Assembly (NCBI RefSeq): GCF_029963765.1
Contig: NZ_JALBYU010000002.1
Coordinates: 62,001 to 126,000 of the forward strand
Reading direction: 5' to 3'
From: Pseudomonas sp. UYIF39
Lineage (GTDB): Bacteria; Pseudomonadota; Gammaproteobacteria; Pseudomonadales; Pseudomonadaceae
Length of the DNA: 64,000 bases
The notes beneath the pieces were generated by a model that saw nothing but the letters and a program-made list of their open reading frames with translations, was not told the origin of the DNA and made no database searches. Positions 26,849 to 37,109 of the stretch are shown one piece after another. Within the stretch, counting starts at the first letter, position 1, and the number at the start of each line of letters is the position of its first letter. The position numbers and the translations under genes are program-made.

Positions 26849-28681
26849 ATGTGTGGAATTGTCGGCGCAGTTGCAGAACGTAATATCACCGCCATCCTGC
26901 TCGAAGGCCTGAAGCGCCTTGAATATCGTGGCTATGACAGTGCCGGTGTAGCGGTCTACACCAATGACCAAAAGCTTGAGCGCCTGCGTCGCCCGGGCAA
27001 GGTCAGTGAATTGGAACTGGCGCTGGCCGAAGAACCGCTGGTCGGCCGCCTGGGTATCGCCCACACCCGCTGGGCCACTCACGGTGCGCCGTGCGAGCGC
27101 AACGCTCACCCGCATTTCTCCGGTGATCTGGCGGTGGTGCACAACGGCATCATCGAGAACCACGAAGCCCTGCGTGAGCAATTGAAAGCCTTGGGCTACG
27201 TGTTCACCTCGGACACCGACACCGAAGTCATTGCCCACCTGTTGAACCACAAACTCAAGGATCTGCCTGATCTGACCGTGGCCCTGAAGGCTACTGTCAA
27301 AGAGCTGCACGGTGCTTACGGTTTGGCGGTTATCAGCGCTCAGCAACCGGATCGTCTGGTCGCCGCCCGCAGCGGCAGCCCACTGGTCATCGGTCTGGGT
27401 ATGGGTGAAAACTTCCTGGCTTCCGATCAGTTGGCCCTGCGTCAGGTCACTGACCGCTTCATGTACCTGGAAGAAGGCGATATCGCCGAAATTAGCCGCG
27501 ACAGCGTGCAGATCTGGGACTTGAGCGGCCAAGTGGTCGAACGTGAGTCGGTGCAGTACCGCGATGGCGCCGAAGCCGCAGACAAGGGCGAATTCCGCCA
27601 CTTCATGCTCAAGGAAATTCACGAGCAACCGGCCGTGGTGCAGCGCACCCTGGAAGGTCGCATTAGCCAGAATCAAGTGCTGGTGCAAGCGTTCGGTCCA
27701 CAGGCTGCCGAGCTGTTCGCCAAAGTGCGTAACGTGCAGATTGTCGCGTGCGGCACCAGTTACCACGCCGGCATGGTTGCCCGTTACTGGCTCGAAGAAC
27801 TGGCCGGCATCCCGTGCCAAGTCGAAGTCGCCAGCGAATTCCGCTACCGCAAGGTAGTGGTGCAGGCCGACACCCTGTTCGTGACCATCTCCCAGTCCGG
27901 CGAAACCGCTGACACCCTGGCTGCCCTGCGTAACGCCAAAGAGTTGGGTTACCTCGCCAGCCTGGCGATTTGCAACGTCGGCATCAGCTCATTGGTGCGT
28001 GAATCCGATCTGACTCTGCTGACTCAGGCCGGTCGCGAAATCGGCGTGGCCTCGACCAAAGCCTTTACCACTCAGTTGGTCGGTCTGCTGTTGCTGACCC
28101 TGTCCTTGGGCCAGGTTCACGGCACGTTGGCCAAAGGCGTCGAAGCCACATTGGTTGAAGAGCTGCGTCGCCTGCCAACCCGCCTCGGCGAAGCCCTGGC
28201 CATGGACGGTACCGTCGAAAAAATCGCCGAGCTGTTCGCCGAGAAAAACCACACCCTGTTCCTCGGTCGTGGCGCGCAATTCCCGGTGGCAATGGAAGGG
28301 GCGCTCAAGCTCAAGGAAATCTCCTACATCCACGCCGAAGCCTATCCGGCCGGCGAGTTGAAACACGGCCCGTTGGCGCTTGTGGATAACGACATGCCGG
28401 TGGTTACCGTGGCACCGAACAACGAGCTGCTGGAGAAGTTGAAATCCAACCTCCAGGAAGTCCGCGCCCGTGGTGGCGAGCTGATCGTCTTCGCAGACGA
28501 GCAGGCCGGCATGACCAATGGCGAAGGCACTCATGTTGTGCAAATGCCGCACATCCACGACATCCTGTCGCCGATCCTCTACACCATTCCGCTGCAGTTG
28601 CTCTCGTATTACGTTGCCGTGTTGAAGGGCACCGACGTTGACCAGCCGCGTAACCTGGCGAAGTCGGTGACGGTGGAATAA
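26849..28681 (+). CDS. glmS: glutamine--fructose-6-phosphate aminotransferase (isomerizing)
   Basis: The 610-residue enzyme makes glucosamine-6-phosphate. The N-terminal glutaminase starts with the catalytic Cys2 ([12 protein letters not shown]). Two SIS domains follow, with [16 protein letters not shown] and [14 protein letters not shown]. The C-terminus NLAKSVTVE is the invariant GlmS end and the usual Tn7 target region; no Tn7-like insertion is present after it. A terminator lies 26 bp downstream. Confidence 0.98.
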   Translation: MCGIVGAVAERNITAILLEGLKRLEYRGYDSAGVAVYTNDQKLERLRRPGKVSELELALAEEPLVGRLGIAHTRWATHGAPCERNAHPHFSGDLAVVHNGIIENHEALREQLKALGYVFTSDTDTEVIAHLLNHKLKDLPDLTVALKATVKELHGAYGLAVISAQQPDRLVAARSGSPLVIGLGMGENFLASDQLALRQVTDRFMYLEEGDIAEISRDSVQIWDLSGQVVERESVQYRDGAEAADKGEFRHFMLKEIHEQPAVVQRTLEGRISQNQVLVQAFGPQAAELFAKVRNVQIVACGTSYHAGMVARYWLEELAGIPCQVEVASEFRYRKVVVQADTLFVTISQSGETADTLAALRNAKELGYLASLAICNVGISSLVRESDLTLLTQAGREIGVASTKAFTTQLVGLLLLTLSLGQVHGTLAKGVEATLVEELRRLPTRLGEALAMDGTVEKIAELFAEKNHTLFLGRGAQFPVAMEGALKLKEISYIHAEAYPAGELKHGPLALVDNDMPVVTVAPNNELLEKLKSNLQEVRARGGELIVFADEQAGMTNGEGTHVVQMPHIHDILSPILYTIPLQLLSYYVAVLKGTDVDQPRNLAKSVTVE

Positions 28682-28706
28682 GTTATCCACAGGTGATGGA
28701 AACATT

Positions 28707-28738
28707 AAAAATCGCAGCCTACGGTTGCGATTTTTTTT
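28707..28738 (+). terminator. intrinsic terminator after glmS
   Basis: AAAAATCGCA pairs with TGCGATTTTT across a 9-base loop, and the T run continues to eight. It follows an exact DnaA box at 28683-28691. Confidence 0.85.
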
Positions 28739-28759
28739 ATCTGAATTGAGGACACGCCC

Positions 28760-29662
28760 ATGGACCGATTCCAGGAAATGCAAGTCTTCGCTGCCGTCGC
28801 CCAAGACCAAGGCTTCTCGGCGGCGGCGCGGCGTTTGGGCCTGTCGGCAGCCAGCGTGACTCGCGCAGTGGCAGCGTTGGAGAAACGCATTGGCACGTTG
28901 CTGCTGACGCGAACCACCCGCAGTGTGCATTTGAGCGAGGCGGGTCAGCGTTATCTGGAAGACTGTCGGAGGATTCTCGCCGAGGTGCAGGAAGCTGAGG
29001 ACTCGGCGGCGGGCAGCCACACCCAACCGCGTGGGCAATTGACGATTACTGCGCCGGTGTTGTTCGGTGAGCTGTTTGTCACGCCCGTGATGGTGAATTA
29101 TCTGACGCAGTTTCCTGAAGTCAGCATCAATGGGTTGCTGGTCGACCGCGTAGTCAGCATGGTCGAGGAGGGCATCGATGTTGCCGTGCGGATCGGTGAG
29201 TTACCCGACAGTAATCAGCACGCGATTCGCGTGGGTGAGGTTCGGCGGGTGGTATGCGGCTCGCCGGACTTTCTGACGGCCCGTGGTCGACCTCGGCATC
29301 CACATGATCTGGCTCAGGCACCAATTATTGCGACGTCCTCTATCGGTCAGTCGAGAACCTGGCCGTTCCTCGAAGGGGGAGAGCCGCTGAGTGTTCGACC
29401 AGCACCGCGGCTGGTGGTGACGGCGAATCAGGCGGCCATTACGGCGGCATGCCTGGGTTTGGGGTTTACCCGGGTTCTGTCTTATCAGGTCGCGAGCAAA
29501 GTCGCCTCCGGTGAGCTGGAAATCGTCCTGGCTGACTTCGAACTGCCGCCCTTGCCTATCCACGTGGTCTATCAGGGAGGGCGCAAGGCCCCTGCGCGGA
29601 TTCGCAGTTTTGTGGATTTTGCGGTGAGCGCGCTGCGTGAGCATCCGTCCTTGCAGGCGTGA
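28760..29662 (+). CDS. LysR-family transcriptional regulator
   Basis: The 300-residue regulator has the N-terminal helix-turn-helix FSAAARRLGLSAASVTRAVAALEKRIG and a C-terminal periplasmic-binding-like effector domain (from about residue 90). It reads in the same direction as the glutathione S-transferase gene that starts 129 bp later, which may be a target. The effector cannot be inferred. Confidence 0.93.
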   Translation: MDRFQEMQVFAAVAQDQGFSAAARRLGLSAASVTRAVAALEKRIGTLLLTRTTRSVHLSEAGQRYLEDCRRILAEVQEAEDSAAGSHTQPRGQLTITAPVLFGELFVTPVMVNYLTQFPEVSINGLLVDRVVSMVEEGIDVAVRIGELPDSNQHAIRVGEVRRVVCGSPDFLTARGRPRHPHDLAQAPIIATSSIGQSRTWPFLEGGEPLSVRPAPRLVVTANQAAITAACLGLGFTRVLSYQVASKVASGELEIVLADFELPPLPIHVVYQGGRKAPARIRSFVDFAVSALREHPSLQA

Positions 29663-29791
29663 GATTATTTCTTTGGCTGAAATAATGGATTGCGTTTGCT
29701 GGTTATTCTGTTGTTTTGGTTGCGGGTGGAAGATAGCTCCCCATCGGTGCTGAACACTGTTCAACAGCGCCACTACCCAGCGGAGTCGACC

Positions 29792-30418
29792 ATGCAAGCG
29801 ATCAAACTCTACAACTTCCCACGTTCCGGCCACGCTCACCGTGTGGAACTGATGCTGTCCCTGCTGCAACTGCCGACCGAGCTGATATTTGTCGACCTGG
29901 CCAAGGGCGCGCACAAACAGCCGGATTTCCTTGCACTCAACTCATTTGGTCAGGTTCCGGTCCTTGATGATCAAGGTGTCGTGTTGGCTGACTCCAATGC
30001 GATTCTGGTCTACCTGGCACAGAAATATGGCAATGGACGCTGGCTGCCAACCGATCCAGTCGGCGCGGCCAAGGTTCAGCGCTGGTTGTCGATTGCCGCT
30101 GGGCCGATTGCCTTTGGCCCCGCCAGAGCCAGGCTGATCACGGTGTTTGGTGCGGCTTACAACGCAGAAGAAGTGATCGCTTATTCCCACACCGTGCTCA
30201 AAGTGATCGATCAGGAACTGGCAGCAACGCCGTATCTGGCTGGCGCCGAGCCAACCATTGCCGACGTTTCGGCCTACAGCTACATCGCCCACGCACCGGA
30301 AGGCAACGTGTCCCTGGAGGACTACGCCAACATCCGCGCCTGGCTGGCGCGGATCGAAGCCTTGCCAGGGTTTGTCGGCATGCCGCGCACCGTTGCCGGT
30401 CTGCAAAAAACTGCCTGA
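29792..30418 (+). CDS. glutathione S-transferase family protein
   Basis: The 208-residue protein has an N-terminal thioredoxin-like domain ([42 protein letters not shown]) and an all-helical C-terminal domain with the hydrophobic-core motif [14 protein letters not shown] 29792 is preceded by GGAG; the open frame upstream to 29690 lacks family similarity. The substrate is unknown. It is followed 63 bp later by the oxidoreductase gene. Confidence 0.93.
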   Translation: MQAIKLYNFPRSGHAHRVELMLSLLQLPTELIFVDLAKGAHKQPDFLALNSFGQVPVLDDQGVVLADSNAILVYLAQKYGNGRWLPTDPVGAAKVQRWLSIAAGPIAFGPARARLITVFGAAYNAEEVIAYSHTVLKVIDQELAATPYLAGAEPTIADVSAYSYIAHAPEGNVSLEDYANIRAWLARIEALPGFVGMPRTVAGLQKTA

Positions 30419-30481
30419 TGCTTACGGCCCGACACTGTCGGGTCGTTCACACTGCGCCAATGGCGCAGGGGAGAAGTCGTT

Positions 30482-32512
30482 GTGGACCGTTCACCTTGGC
30501 ACGCTGGCGAGAAACAGTTGCAGGCTCATGTGGGCATTGCCGAAAGAATGGAGGTGCTCGGTCGTAAGGTGATTCGCAGCGAGATGCCGGATCAGCACCG
30601 CACGTTCTATGAGCAATTGCCGTTCATGTTGTACGGCGCAGTGGATGCCGACGGAAATCCCTGGGCCAGTATTCTTGAAGGGCCACCGGGTTTCGCTCAC
30701 TCGCCCGAGCCGGGAGCATTGCAATTTCGCAGCCTGCCGGGCGCTGATGATCCGGCGCAATTGACGGAGGGCGCGGCGATCGGCTTGCTGGGGATCGAAC
30801 TGCACACCCGCCGCCGCAATCGTCTCAACGGCCGAGTCGGCGCGGTGAAGGCGAGCGGCTTCGATGTGGCCGTTGAGCAGTCTTTCGGCAATTGCCCGCA
30901 ATACATCCAATTGCGGCAGTTTCGCTCGGTACCGTTGGCGGATCCGTCGACTCGCATCGCGCAACACCTCAACGGGCTGGATGAGGCGGCCAAAACCCTG
31001 ATCGCGGGAGCCGATACGTTCTTTGTCGCCAGTTACGTGGACGTCGATGGCCAACGTTCGGTGGACGTTTCTCACCGCGGCGGTCAGGCCGGTTTCGTAC
31101 AAGTAGAAGGCAATCGCCTGACCATTCCGGATTTCGCCGGCAACTTGTTTTTCAACACCTTGGGCAACCTGCTGCTCAATCCTCGGGCCGGTTTGCTGTT
31201 TATCGATTTCAATTCGGGAGACCTGCTGCACCTCAGCGGTCGCACCGAAGTCATTCTTGAAGGCCCACAGGTCGAGGCGTTTCAAGGAGCCGAGCGCTTG
31301 TGGACATTCGAGGTGGAAAGCGTGGTGCGTCGGCCCGCCGCGCTTGCTCTGCGGTGGCGCTTCGACGGCGTGTCACCCACCAGTTTGCTGACCGGCACCT
31401 GGGAGCAGGCCAATGCCCGACTGCAAGCCCAGGCCTTGGGCGATCGTTGGCGGCCTCTGCGGGTGGCGCGCATCAAAGAGGAAAGCCACAACATCCGCTC
31501 GATCTATCTGGAGCCTGCCGATGGCGCGGGGTTGCCAGTGTTTCAGGCCGGACAGCATTTGCCGCTGCGCTTCAACATTGCCGGCGAGGTGCACATCCGC
31601 ACTTACAGCCTGTCGAGTGCGCCGTCCGATGATTTTTTCCGCATCAGCGTGAAGCGTGAAGGTTTGGTGTCTTCGCACTTGCATGAACAGGTGAGCGTCG
31701 GTGATCTGTTGGAGGCTCGTGCGCCTCAGGGGCATTTCACCGTGGCACCTAATGAACGTCGGCCGCTGGTGCTTCTGGCTGCCGGTGTCGGCATCACGCC
31801 GCTGCTGTCGATGCTGCGCGAGGTGGTTTACCAAGGCCTGCGCACCCGCCGCATCCGGCCGACCTGGTTTTTCCAGAGTTCGCGCACGTTGGCCGATCAA
31901 GCGTTTCGTCCTGAACTGGATCGCTTACTCGACGGTGCTGGTGATGCGGTCAGGGTGCTGCGTCTGGTGAGTCAGCCGGAAGCCGGGGCCTTGGAGGGTG
32001 AGGATTTCGACCTGACAGGGCGGATCGACACCGCGCTGCTCAAGACCCTCCTCGAAGTGGAGGACTACGATCAGCTGGATTTTGTCCTCTGTGGTCCGGG
32101 CAGTTTTACCCAAGGGCTGTACGACGGCCTGCGGGAACTGGACATCCGCGATTCAAGGATTCACGCCGAAACCTTCGGCCCTTCGACCTTGCGCCGGGTG
32201 CCGGACCCCGACGCGGTGGTCATCGAGCAACCGCCCGCTGCTACGACCTCGGTGCCGGTGGTGTTTCAGCGCTCGGCTAAAGAGGCTCGCTGGCAACCCG
32301 ACGGGGGCAGTTTGCTGGAGTTGGCGGAAAGCCGTGGATTGCGCCCAGAATTCAGTTGCCGCGGCGGTTCCTGCGGCACCTGCAAGACTCGCCTGATCAG
32401 CGGCCAGGTGAGTTATCCACAGCCGCCAGCCGAAGTGCCGGATGACGGACAAGTGCTGATTTGTTGTGCGATTCCGGCGCAGGGGTCGCAGCCTTTGGTC
32501 CTCGACCTGTAG
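30482..32512 (+). CDS. fusion oxidoreductase: PNPOx-like, FAD/NAD(P)-binding and 2Fe-2S ferredoxin domains
   Basis: The 676-residue protein combines three parts. The N-terminal half (about 40-300) resembles pyridoxamine-phosphate-oxidase-like split beta-barrel proteins (FYEQLPFMLYGAVDADGNPWASIL). Next is a ferredoxin-reductase-type module with the flavin motif RTYSLSS near residue 380 and LAAGVGITPLLSML near 435. A C-terminal plant-type 2Fe-2S ferredoxin has SCRGGSCGTCKTRLISG and a later CC. The start is GTG 30482 after GGGGAG. The layout suggests electron transfer from NAD(P)H through flavin and the cluster to the barrel domain. The substrate is unknown. Confidence 0.85.
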   Translation: MDRSPWHAGEKQLQAHVGIAERMEVLGRKVIRSEMPDQHRTFYEQLPFMLYGAVDADGNPWASILEGPPGFAHSPEPGALQFRSLPGADDPAQLTEGAAIGLLGIELHTRRRNRLNGRVGAVKASGFDVAVEQSFGNCPQYIQLRQFRSVPLADPSTRIAQHLNGLDEAAKTLIAGADTFFVASYVDVDGQRSVDVSHRGGQAGFVQVEGNRLTIPDFAGNLFFNTLGNLLLNPRAGLLFIDFNSGDLLHLSGRTEVILEGPQVEAFQGAERLWTFEVESVVRRPAALALRWRFDGVSPTSLLTGTWEQANARLQAQALGDRWRPLRVARIKEESHNIRSIYLEPADGAGLPVFQAGQHLPLRFNIAGEVHIRTYSLSSAPSDDFFRISVKREGLVSSHLHEQVSVGDLLEARAPQGHFTVAPNERRPLVLLAAGVGITPLLSMLREVVYQGLRTRRIRPTWFFQSSRTLADQAFRPELDRLLDGAGDAVRVLRLVSQPEAGALEGEDFDLTGRIDTALLKTLLEVEDYDQLDFVLCGPGSFTQGLYDGLRELDIRDSRIHAETFGPSTLRRVPDPDAVVIEQPPAATTSVPVVFQRSAKEARWQPDGGSLLELAESRGLRPEFSCRGGSCGTCKTRLISGQVSYPQPPAEVPDDGQVLICCAIPAQGSQPLVLDL

Positions 32513-32562
32513 CATTTGCCGAACGCAGCTTCTGGCCGCTGCGATAAGGGATCAGATTCGGT

Positions 32563-33756
32563 ATGTATTTTTTCGCTCGTCTGTCGGCGTTGATTGTCGC
32601 GGTGGCGTTGCTCAACGGTTGCGAACGAGAGGACGCGCCAGCGCTCGATCAGCAACTCTACGTCTGGCAACGGCAATGGACACCGGCCCACGAAGCGGCG
32701 CTGAGGGACAGCCGCGTTGACTTTTCCACGCTGCGGGTGCTGGCCTTGCAGGCATTTCCCAAGGCGGGTTGGAGCAGGGCGCGGATTGATCCGGCGCTGC
32801 TCAAACGCGACGGTCGGCCGCTGATCGCGGTAATACGTCTCGACGGCCAACTCAAGTCGCTGGATCGGGACGAAGTCATTGTGCAGATCCAGCAGGTGCT
32901 CGGCGATTGGCAAGGGCAGGGGCTGAATCTCTCCGGCGTGGAAATCGACCACGATGCCGGTAATGCTCGGCTACCGGCCTACCGCGAATTTCTTACGCAC
33001 TTGCGCGCAGTTCTGCCGGCTTCTATTGCGCTGAGTATCACCGCATTGCCGGCCTGGCTCGAAAGTCCCGAATTGCCGGCGCTGTTATCCACAGTCGACA
33101 GCAGCGTGTTGCAGGTGCACGCGGTGAGCGATCCGCGTCTTGGCTTGTTCGACCCGGATCAGGCCCGTCAATGGACCAGGGCCTGGAGCCGCATCACTTC
33201 CAAACCTTTCTATCTGGCGCTGCCGGCCTACGGTGTGGCGTTGTTGTCGGGCCGTGGTGCGCTGGTAGTGGAAAGCGAAGTGCCGATTGAGCAGGGCGGC
33301 AAACGCCGGGAATTGCTCGCCGATCCGCAGCAACTGAGCCGCCTCGGAAACGAATTGCGCAATGATCCACCGGTGCATCTGGCGGGCCTGATCTGGTTTC
33401 GTTTGCCGCTGGCCAGCGACCGCCGGGCCTGGAGCCTGACGACCCTGAGCGCCGTGGCGCGTGGCGATGCCCTCGACAGTCGACTGACGTTGAAACTCTC
33501 GGTGCAGAACGACCTCTATGACATCAGCCTCAGCAATCAGGGCAACCTCGACAGCGCCTGGCCCGAACGCCTGACACTCGTGGTGCAGGGCTGTGACGGT
33601 GCCGATGCGCTGGCCGGTTATGCATTGCAACAGAGTCCCGATCTGCTTACCTTCACCCGCCTGCGCGACGGTCAAATACCGGCCGGCGGGCAGCGCGCCG
33701 TGGGTTGGGCTCGTTGCGCACATATTGATCAAGGAGGTTCGAATGTTTACCCGTAA
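32563..33756 (+). CDS. DUF3142 domain-containing lipoprotein
   Basis: The 397-residue protein begins with a lipoprotein signal peptide ending LLNGC (Cys about residue 20), so it is likely membrane-anchored in the periplasm. The body (QLYVWQRQWTPAHEAAL; VEIDHDAGNARLPAY; GIALPAYG-like repeats) resembles DUF3142 proteins, which look like TIM-barrel glycosidase relatives. The function is unknown. The 3' end overlaps the next gene by 14 bp, so the two are translationally coupled. An exact DnaA box is at 33085-33093. Confidence 0.75.
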   Translation: MYFFARLSALIVAVALLNGCEREDAPALDQQLYVWQRQWTPAHEAALRDSRVDFSTLRVLALQAFPKAGWSRARIDPALLKRDGRPLIAVIRLDGQLKSLDRDEVIVQIQQVLGDWQGQGLNLSGVEIDHDAGNARLPAYREFLTHLRAVLPASIALSITALPAWLESPELPALLSTVDSSVLQVHAVSDPRLGLFDPDQARQWTRAWSRITSKPFYLALPAYGVALLSGRGALVVESEVPIEQGGKRRELLADPQQLSRLGNELRNDPPVHLAGLIWFRLPLASDRRAWSLTTLSAVARGDALDSRLTLKLSVQNDLYDISLSNQGNLDSAWPERLTLVVQGCDGADALAGYALQQSPDLLTFTRLRDGQIPAGGQRAVGWARCAHIDQGGSNVYP

Positions 33757-35857
33757 CTGGCCCCGCCATCTGCTTTGCCTGAGCCTCAGCCTGCCGCTGG
33801 GTTCGGCGCTGGCCTGTGGGCCGGATTTCCCTATGCGTCTGCTGGACAACCGCGGCCAGTCGCTGGCGGAGCTGCCGGAAGGGAACTTCAGATTTGAAAT
33901 CAGTCGCCTCGGACATGCGGTCGCCGGGCTGAAGAACGTCACCGAAACCGCCTATAACATGGATGCTCCCGACTACGCAGAACAGCGGGATAAGGCTGAG
34001 CAATCCGGTTTGACGGCTGAGCAGCAGACACTGGTGAAACAGTTACGCAGCCTGACCGATGCGCATGAGGTCGAGATTCAGGGCGCGAGCCTTCCGGCTG
34101 AGCTCACGCTTTATCTGGCCGGCGCGGTGGCATTCAATGCTGGTGATCATGGACTGGCCGCCGAGTACTTCCAGAAGGTGCTGGCATTGCCGGCGGATCA
34201 ACGGGCGTTGCGCAGCACCTGGGCGGCTTACTCGTTAGGTCGGGCGCTGTTTGCCATGAGCGCGGAAGCGGACGCTGGCCCTGACCTGTTGGCTCAGTCT
34301 CGAAAGGCTTTCGAGCAGACCCGTCAGCTAAGCATCGACGGTTTCAGCGACTCTCTGGAGCTGGGTGTCGCCAGTCTCGGCGAAGAGGCCCGCGTCGCTC
34401 GCACGGCCGGCGACTGGAACCGCGCCATCGAACTCTACGCCACGCAAAACCTTCAGGGTTCGGCGGTGGGCTACACCTCGCTGAAACTGTTGGTGGCCGA
34501 CCTCGCGGCGATGCCTGACGATCAATTGGCCGATTTGCTCAAGGGCAAACCGGTGCAGCAACTGGTCACGGCGTCGTTGATCAGCCGACTGGGCTGGTCA
34601 TTCGGTGATCAACCGCCGAACGAATTGAAACTGATCAAACTGCTGCAAAACAGCACCCGCGGCAGCCTCGATAATGCTGATCGGCTGGCGGCGGTGAATT
34701 ATCAACAGGGTGATTACGCCAGCGCCAAGGCCTTCCTCGAACACGCCGGTGATGGCGGACTGGCGTGGTGGCTGCGGGCCAAACTGGCCGTGCGCGATGG
34801 CGATAAAAACGCGGCTGCCGCAGCATATGCCAAGGCTGCCCAGGCCTTCCCACAGAATGAGTCGTGGGGTGAGCGGCGCACGCCAGACTGGGACTTCGAA
34901 ACGCTTCAGCCCAAGTGTCGGGTCGAGGGTGAAAGCGCGATCCTGGCGTTGCAACGTGGGGATTACCTGCAAGCGTTCGATCAGCTTTATCGCAGTAAAG
35001 ATATCTATTGGTTCGACGCCGCCACGGTCGCCGAGCGGGTGTTGACCGTCGATGAGCTTAAGCAATACGTCGACACTCAAGTGCCTGCGCCAGCGCCGCT
35101 TAGCCAGCAGGATCGCGATAACTACGTGCCATTGCCGGTGGCGGCGAAACTGCGCAATTTGCTCGGGCGGCGCTTGCTGCGCGAAGAGCGGTATGACGAA
35201 GCGCCAGCCTATTTCGATAACGCCGACTTGCAGGCGAAGGCCAAGTGGTACGGGCAGTTGCGCCACGACGCCGAATCCAAATGGTGGCCGACCAAACGGG
35301 CATTCGCCTACTACTACGCCGCGACACTGGCCCGTTTCGACGGAATGCAGTTGTTGGGCTACGAGCTGTCCCCGGATTACGCCACGTTCGGCGGCAATTA
35401 CAGTCTGGAAGCGCCCGAGCTCAAGGTCGGGCCGCTGATGGCCGAGGGTGAAGTACAGCGCCAGCAAGCCACGGTGGCGCAGCCTGATGAGCGTTTCCAC
35501 TACCGTTTTGTCGCCACGGCGCTGGCGAGCAAAGCCGCTGATCATCTGCCCCACAGCAGTCAGGCGTTTGCTTCTGTGCTGTGCAAGGCTTCGTCGTGGG
35601 GCTCCAGCCTGCAAGAGCAAAGCGCGTTCTACCGTCGTTATGTCGAGGAAGGTCCATATGTGGTCTGGGCCGGCGATTTTGGTCACCAATGCCATGAGCC
35701 GGACTTTCAGAACGTCGACAAGCGCTATGTGACCCAGGCCACTGATGCCGCGCGCGCGCAGCTTCGGCCTTACAAAAAACCGTTGCAGATTGGCGGTGTG
35801 ATAGCGTTCACGGCAGCGGCGCTGTTGCTGATCAATCGCCGTCGCAAGACACGGTAA
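33743..35857 (+). CDS. exported 704-residue protein of unknown function, helical-repeat-rich with C-terminal membrane anchor
   Basis: ATG 33743 with an excellent AAGGAGG upstream gives a signal peptide (WPRHLLCLSLSLPLGSALA) cut before a Cys-containing mature start. The body is Ala/Leu/Gln-rich with TPR-like helical pairs (NAGDHGLAAEYFQKVLALPAD; QQGDYASAKAFLEHAG). It ends in a hydrophobic segment followed by NRRRKTR, a C-terminal anchor with positive cytoplasmic tail. The frame is open from 33593, but that part shadows the upstream gene. It overlaps the DUF3142 lipoprotein gene by 14 bp. I do not recognise a function. Confidence 0.8.
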   Translation: MFTRNWPRHLLCLSLSLPLGSALACGPDFPMRLLDNRGQSLAELPEGNFRFEISRLGHAVAGLKNVTETAYNMDAPDYAEQRDKAEQSGLTAEQQTLVKQLRSLTDAHEVEIQGASLPAELTLYLAGAVAFNAGDHGLAAEYFQKVLALPADQRALRSTWAAYSLGRALFAMSAEADAGPDLLAQSRKAFEQTRQLSIDGFSDSLELGVASLGEEARVARTAGDWNRAIELYATQNLQGSAVGYTSLKLLVADLAAMPDDQLADLLKGKPVQQLVTASLISRLGWSFGDQPPNELKLIKLLQNSTRGSLDNADRLAAVNYQQGDYASAKAFLEHAGDGGLAWWLRAKLAVRDGDKNAAAAAYAKAAQAFPQNESWGERRTPDWDFETLQPKCRVEGESAILALQRGDYLQAFDQLYRSKDIYWFDAATVAERVLTVDELKQYVDTQVPAPAPLSQQDRDNYVPLPVAAKLRNLLGRRLLREERYDEAPAYFDNADLQAKAKWYGQLRHDAESKWWPTKRAFAYYYAATLARFDGMQLLGYELSPDYATFGGNYSLEAPELKVGPLMAEGEVQRQQATVAQPDERFHYRFVATALASKAADHLPHSSQAFASVLCKASSWGSSLQEQSAFYRRYVEEGPYVVWAGDFGHQCHEPDFQNVDKRYVTQATDAARAQLRPYKKPLQIGGVIAFTAAALLLINRRRKTR

Positions 35858-35860
35858 GGC

Positions 35861-36502
35861 TCAAGTCTGTTGCACAAAGGTCAGCCGCACGGCGAAGCCG
35901 ATCAACAGGCTGCCGAACAGCCACTGCTGCAGGCGCTGGGCCGAAGGACTGCGTTGCAGCCAACGGCCGAGCGCTGCGCCGGTCAGTGCGTAAGCGCTGT
36001 CGAATAACAAACCAACGCCAACCAACACCACGCCCAGGGTCGCGAATTGCGTGAGCACCGGCCCGGTGTGTGGATCGATGAACTGCGGCAGCAGCACCGA
36101 GCAGAACAGCAAGGCTTTGGGGTTGAGCAGGTTGGTCAGCAAACCGCGCTGGATCGCTGCGCGCCAGCGAGGTTTTTCGGTGGTGGGGTCTGCTCCGTTC
36201 AAACTCGGCAGCATTGTGGTTCGCAGGCATTGAATGCCGATCCATAGCAGATACGCGGCCCCGGCCAGGCGTACCACGTCGAACGTCCAGGGCGCAGCCT
36301 TGAACAGTGCCGCCAACCCCAACGCTGCCAAGGCCACATGACAACCACGGGCAATGCCCAGACCCACCGCAGTCGCCAGCGCCGCGCCTTTGCCCTGACG
36401 GGCACCGGTTTGCAACAACAGGATCATGTCCGGGCCCGGCAACAGATAGACCACCGCCAGCGCCATGAAAAACACCCAGAGTCCTGCCACGTTGCACCCC
36501 AT
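35861..36502 (-). CDS. LysE/RhtB-family amino acid exporter
   Basis: The 213-residue protein has about six hydrophobic segments and the family signature LLPGPDMILLLQTGARQGKGAALATAVGLG near the N-terminus. NLLNPKALLFCSVLLPQF near residue 125 is also typical. It is divergent from an Lrp-type regulator (133 bp between starts), a common exporter/regulator pairing. The substrate is not predictable. Confidence 0.92.
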   Translation of the reverse strand: MGCNVAGLWVFFMALAVVYLLPGPDMILLLQTGARQGKGAALATAVGLGIARGCHVALAALGLAALFKAAPWTFDVVRLAGAAYLLWIGIQCLRTTMLPSLNGADPTTEKPRWRAAIQRGLLTNLLNPKALLFCSVLLPQFIDPHTGPVLTQFATLGVVLVGVGLLFDSAYALTGAALGRWLQRSPSAQRLQQWLFGSLLIGFAVRLTFVQQT

Positions 36503-36635
36503 TCGTTGTCGATTCGGTACGGCCAGTCTAGGGCTGAAGGGCAGGGCAGGTGGTTGCGTAGTTCGCTTCTAAACTGCTTCGAGTTGGCATAACCTGCCAC
36601 TCAATTGCATGTAAACCATCAAGATCTGCCAAACC

Positions 36636-37109
36636 ATGAAACTGGACGCCTACGACCGCAAGATTCTCGCCGCCCTGCAACGGGACGGTCGCCTGAGCAA
36701 CGTGCAACTGGCTGACGAGATTGGTCTGTCCGCCTCGCCTTGTTTGCGCCGGGTAAGAATGCTCGAAGAAGCCGGGGTGATACGCGGTTACCAGGCCAAT
36801 CTGGATCGCGACGAAGTGGGGCTTGGACTGACGGTGTTTGTCGGGGTCAAGGTCGAGCGGCACAACGATGAACAGGCCGAAGCCTTTCGCCTGGCCGTGA
36901 CCGCGTTGCCCGAGGTGATTTCGGCCTTTCTGGTGTCAGGGGAATCGGATTTCCTGCTGCAAGTAGTGGTGCCGGATCTGCGCGCCTATGACCGTTTTCT
37001 CACGGGGCGGTTGCTGAAATTGCCGGGCGTGAGCGACATCCGCAGCAACTTTGCGATTCATACGGTGAAGACCCCGGGGGCGTTGCCGTTGGAGCATTTG
37101 CCACTTTAG
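36636..37109 (+). CDS. Lrp/AsnC-family transcriptional regulator
   Basis: The 157-residue protein has an N-terminal winged helix (LDAYDRKILAALQRDGRLSNVQLADEIGLSASPCLRRVRMLEEAG) and a C-terminal ligand-binding RAM domain. It is divergent from the LysE-type exporter and is its likely amino-acid-responsive regulator. It is the last gene with normal GC content before the AT-rich island. Confidence 0.94.
   Translation: MKLDAYDRKILAALQRDGRLSNVQLADEIGLSASPCLRRVRMLEEAGVIRGYQANLDRDEVGLGLTVFVGVKVERHNDEQAEAFRLAVTALPEVISAFLVSGESDFLLQVVVPDLRAYDRFLTGRLLKLPGVSDIRSNFAIHTVKTPGALPLEHLPL

Noticed and set aside
28640-28760. Tn7-type insertion downstream of glmS
   Set aside because: The glmS end is followed directly by a terminator and a LysR gene; no Tn7 end repeats or transposase genes are visible.
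35832-36497. Open frame overlapping the LysE-type gene in another frame
   Set aside because: Arg/Gly-rich shadow; the frame 35861-36502 has the complete LysE signature and membrane segments.
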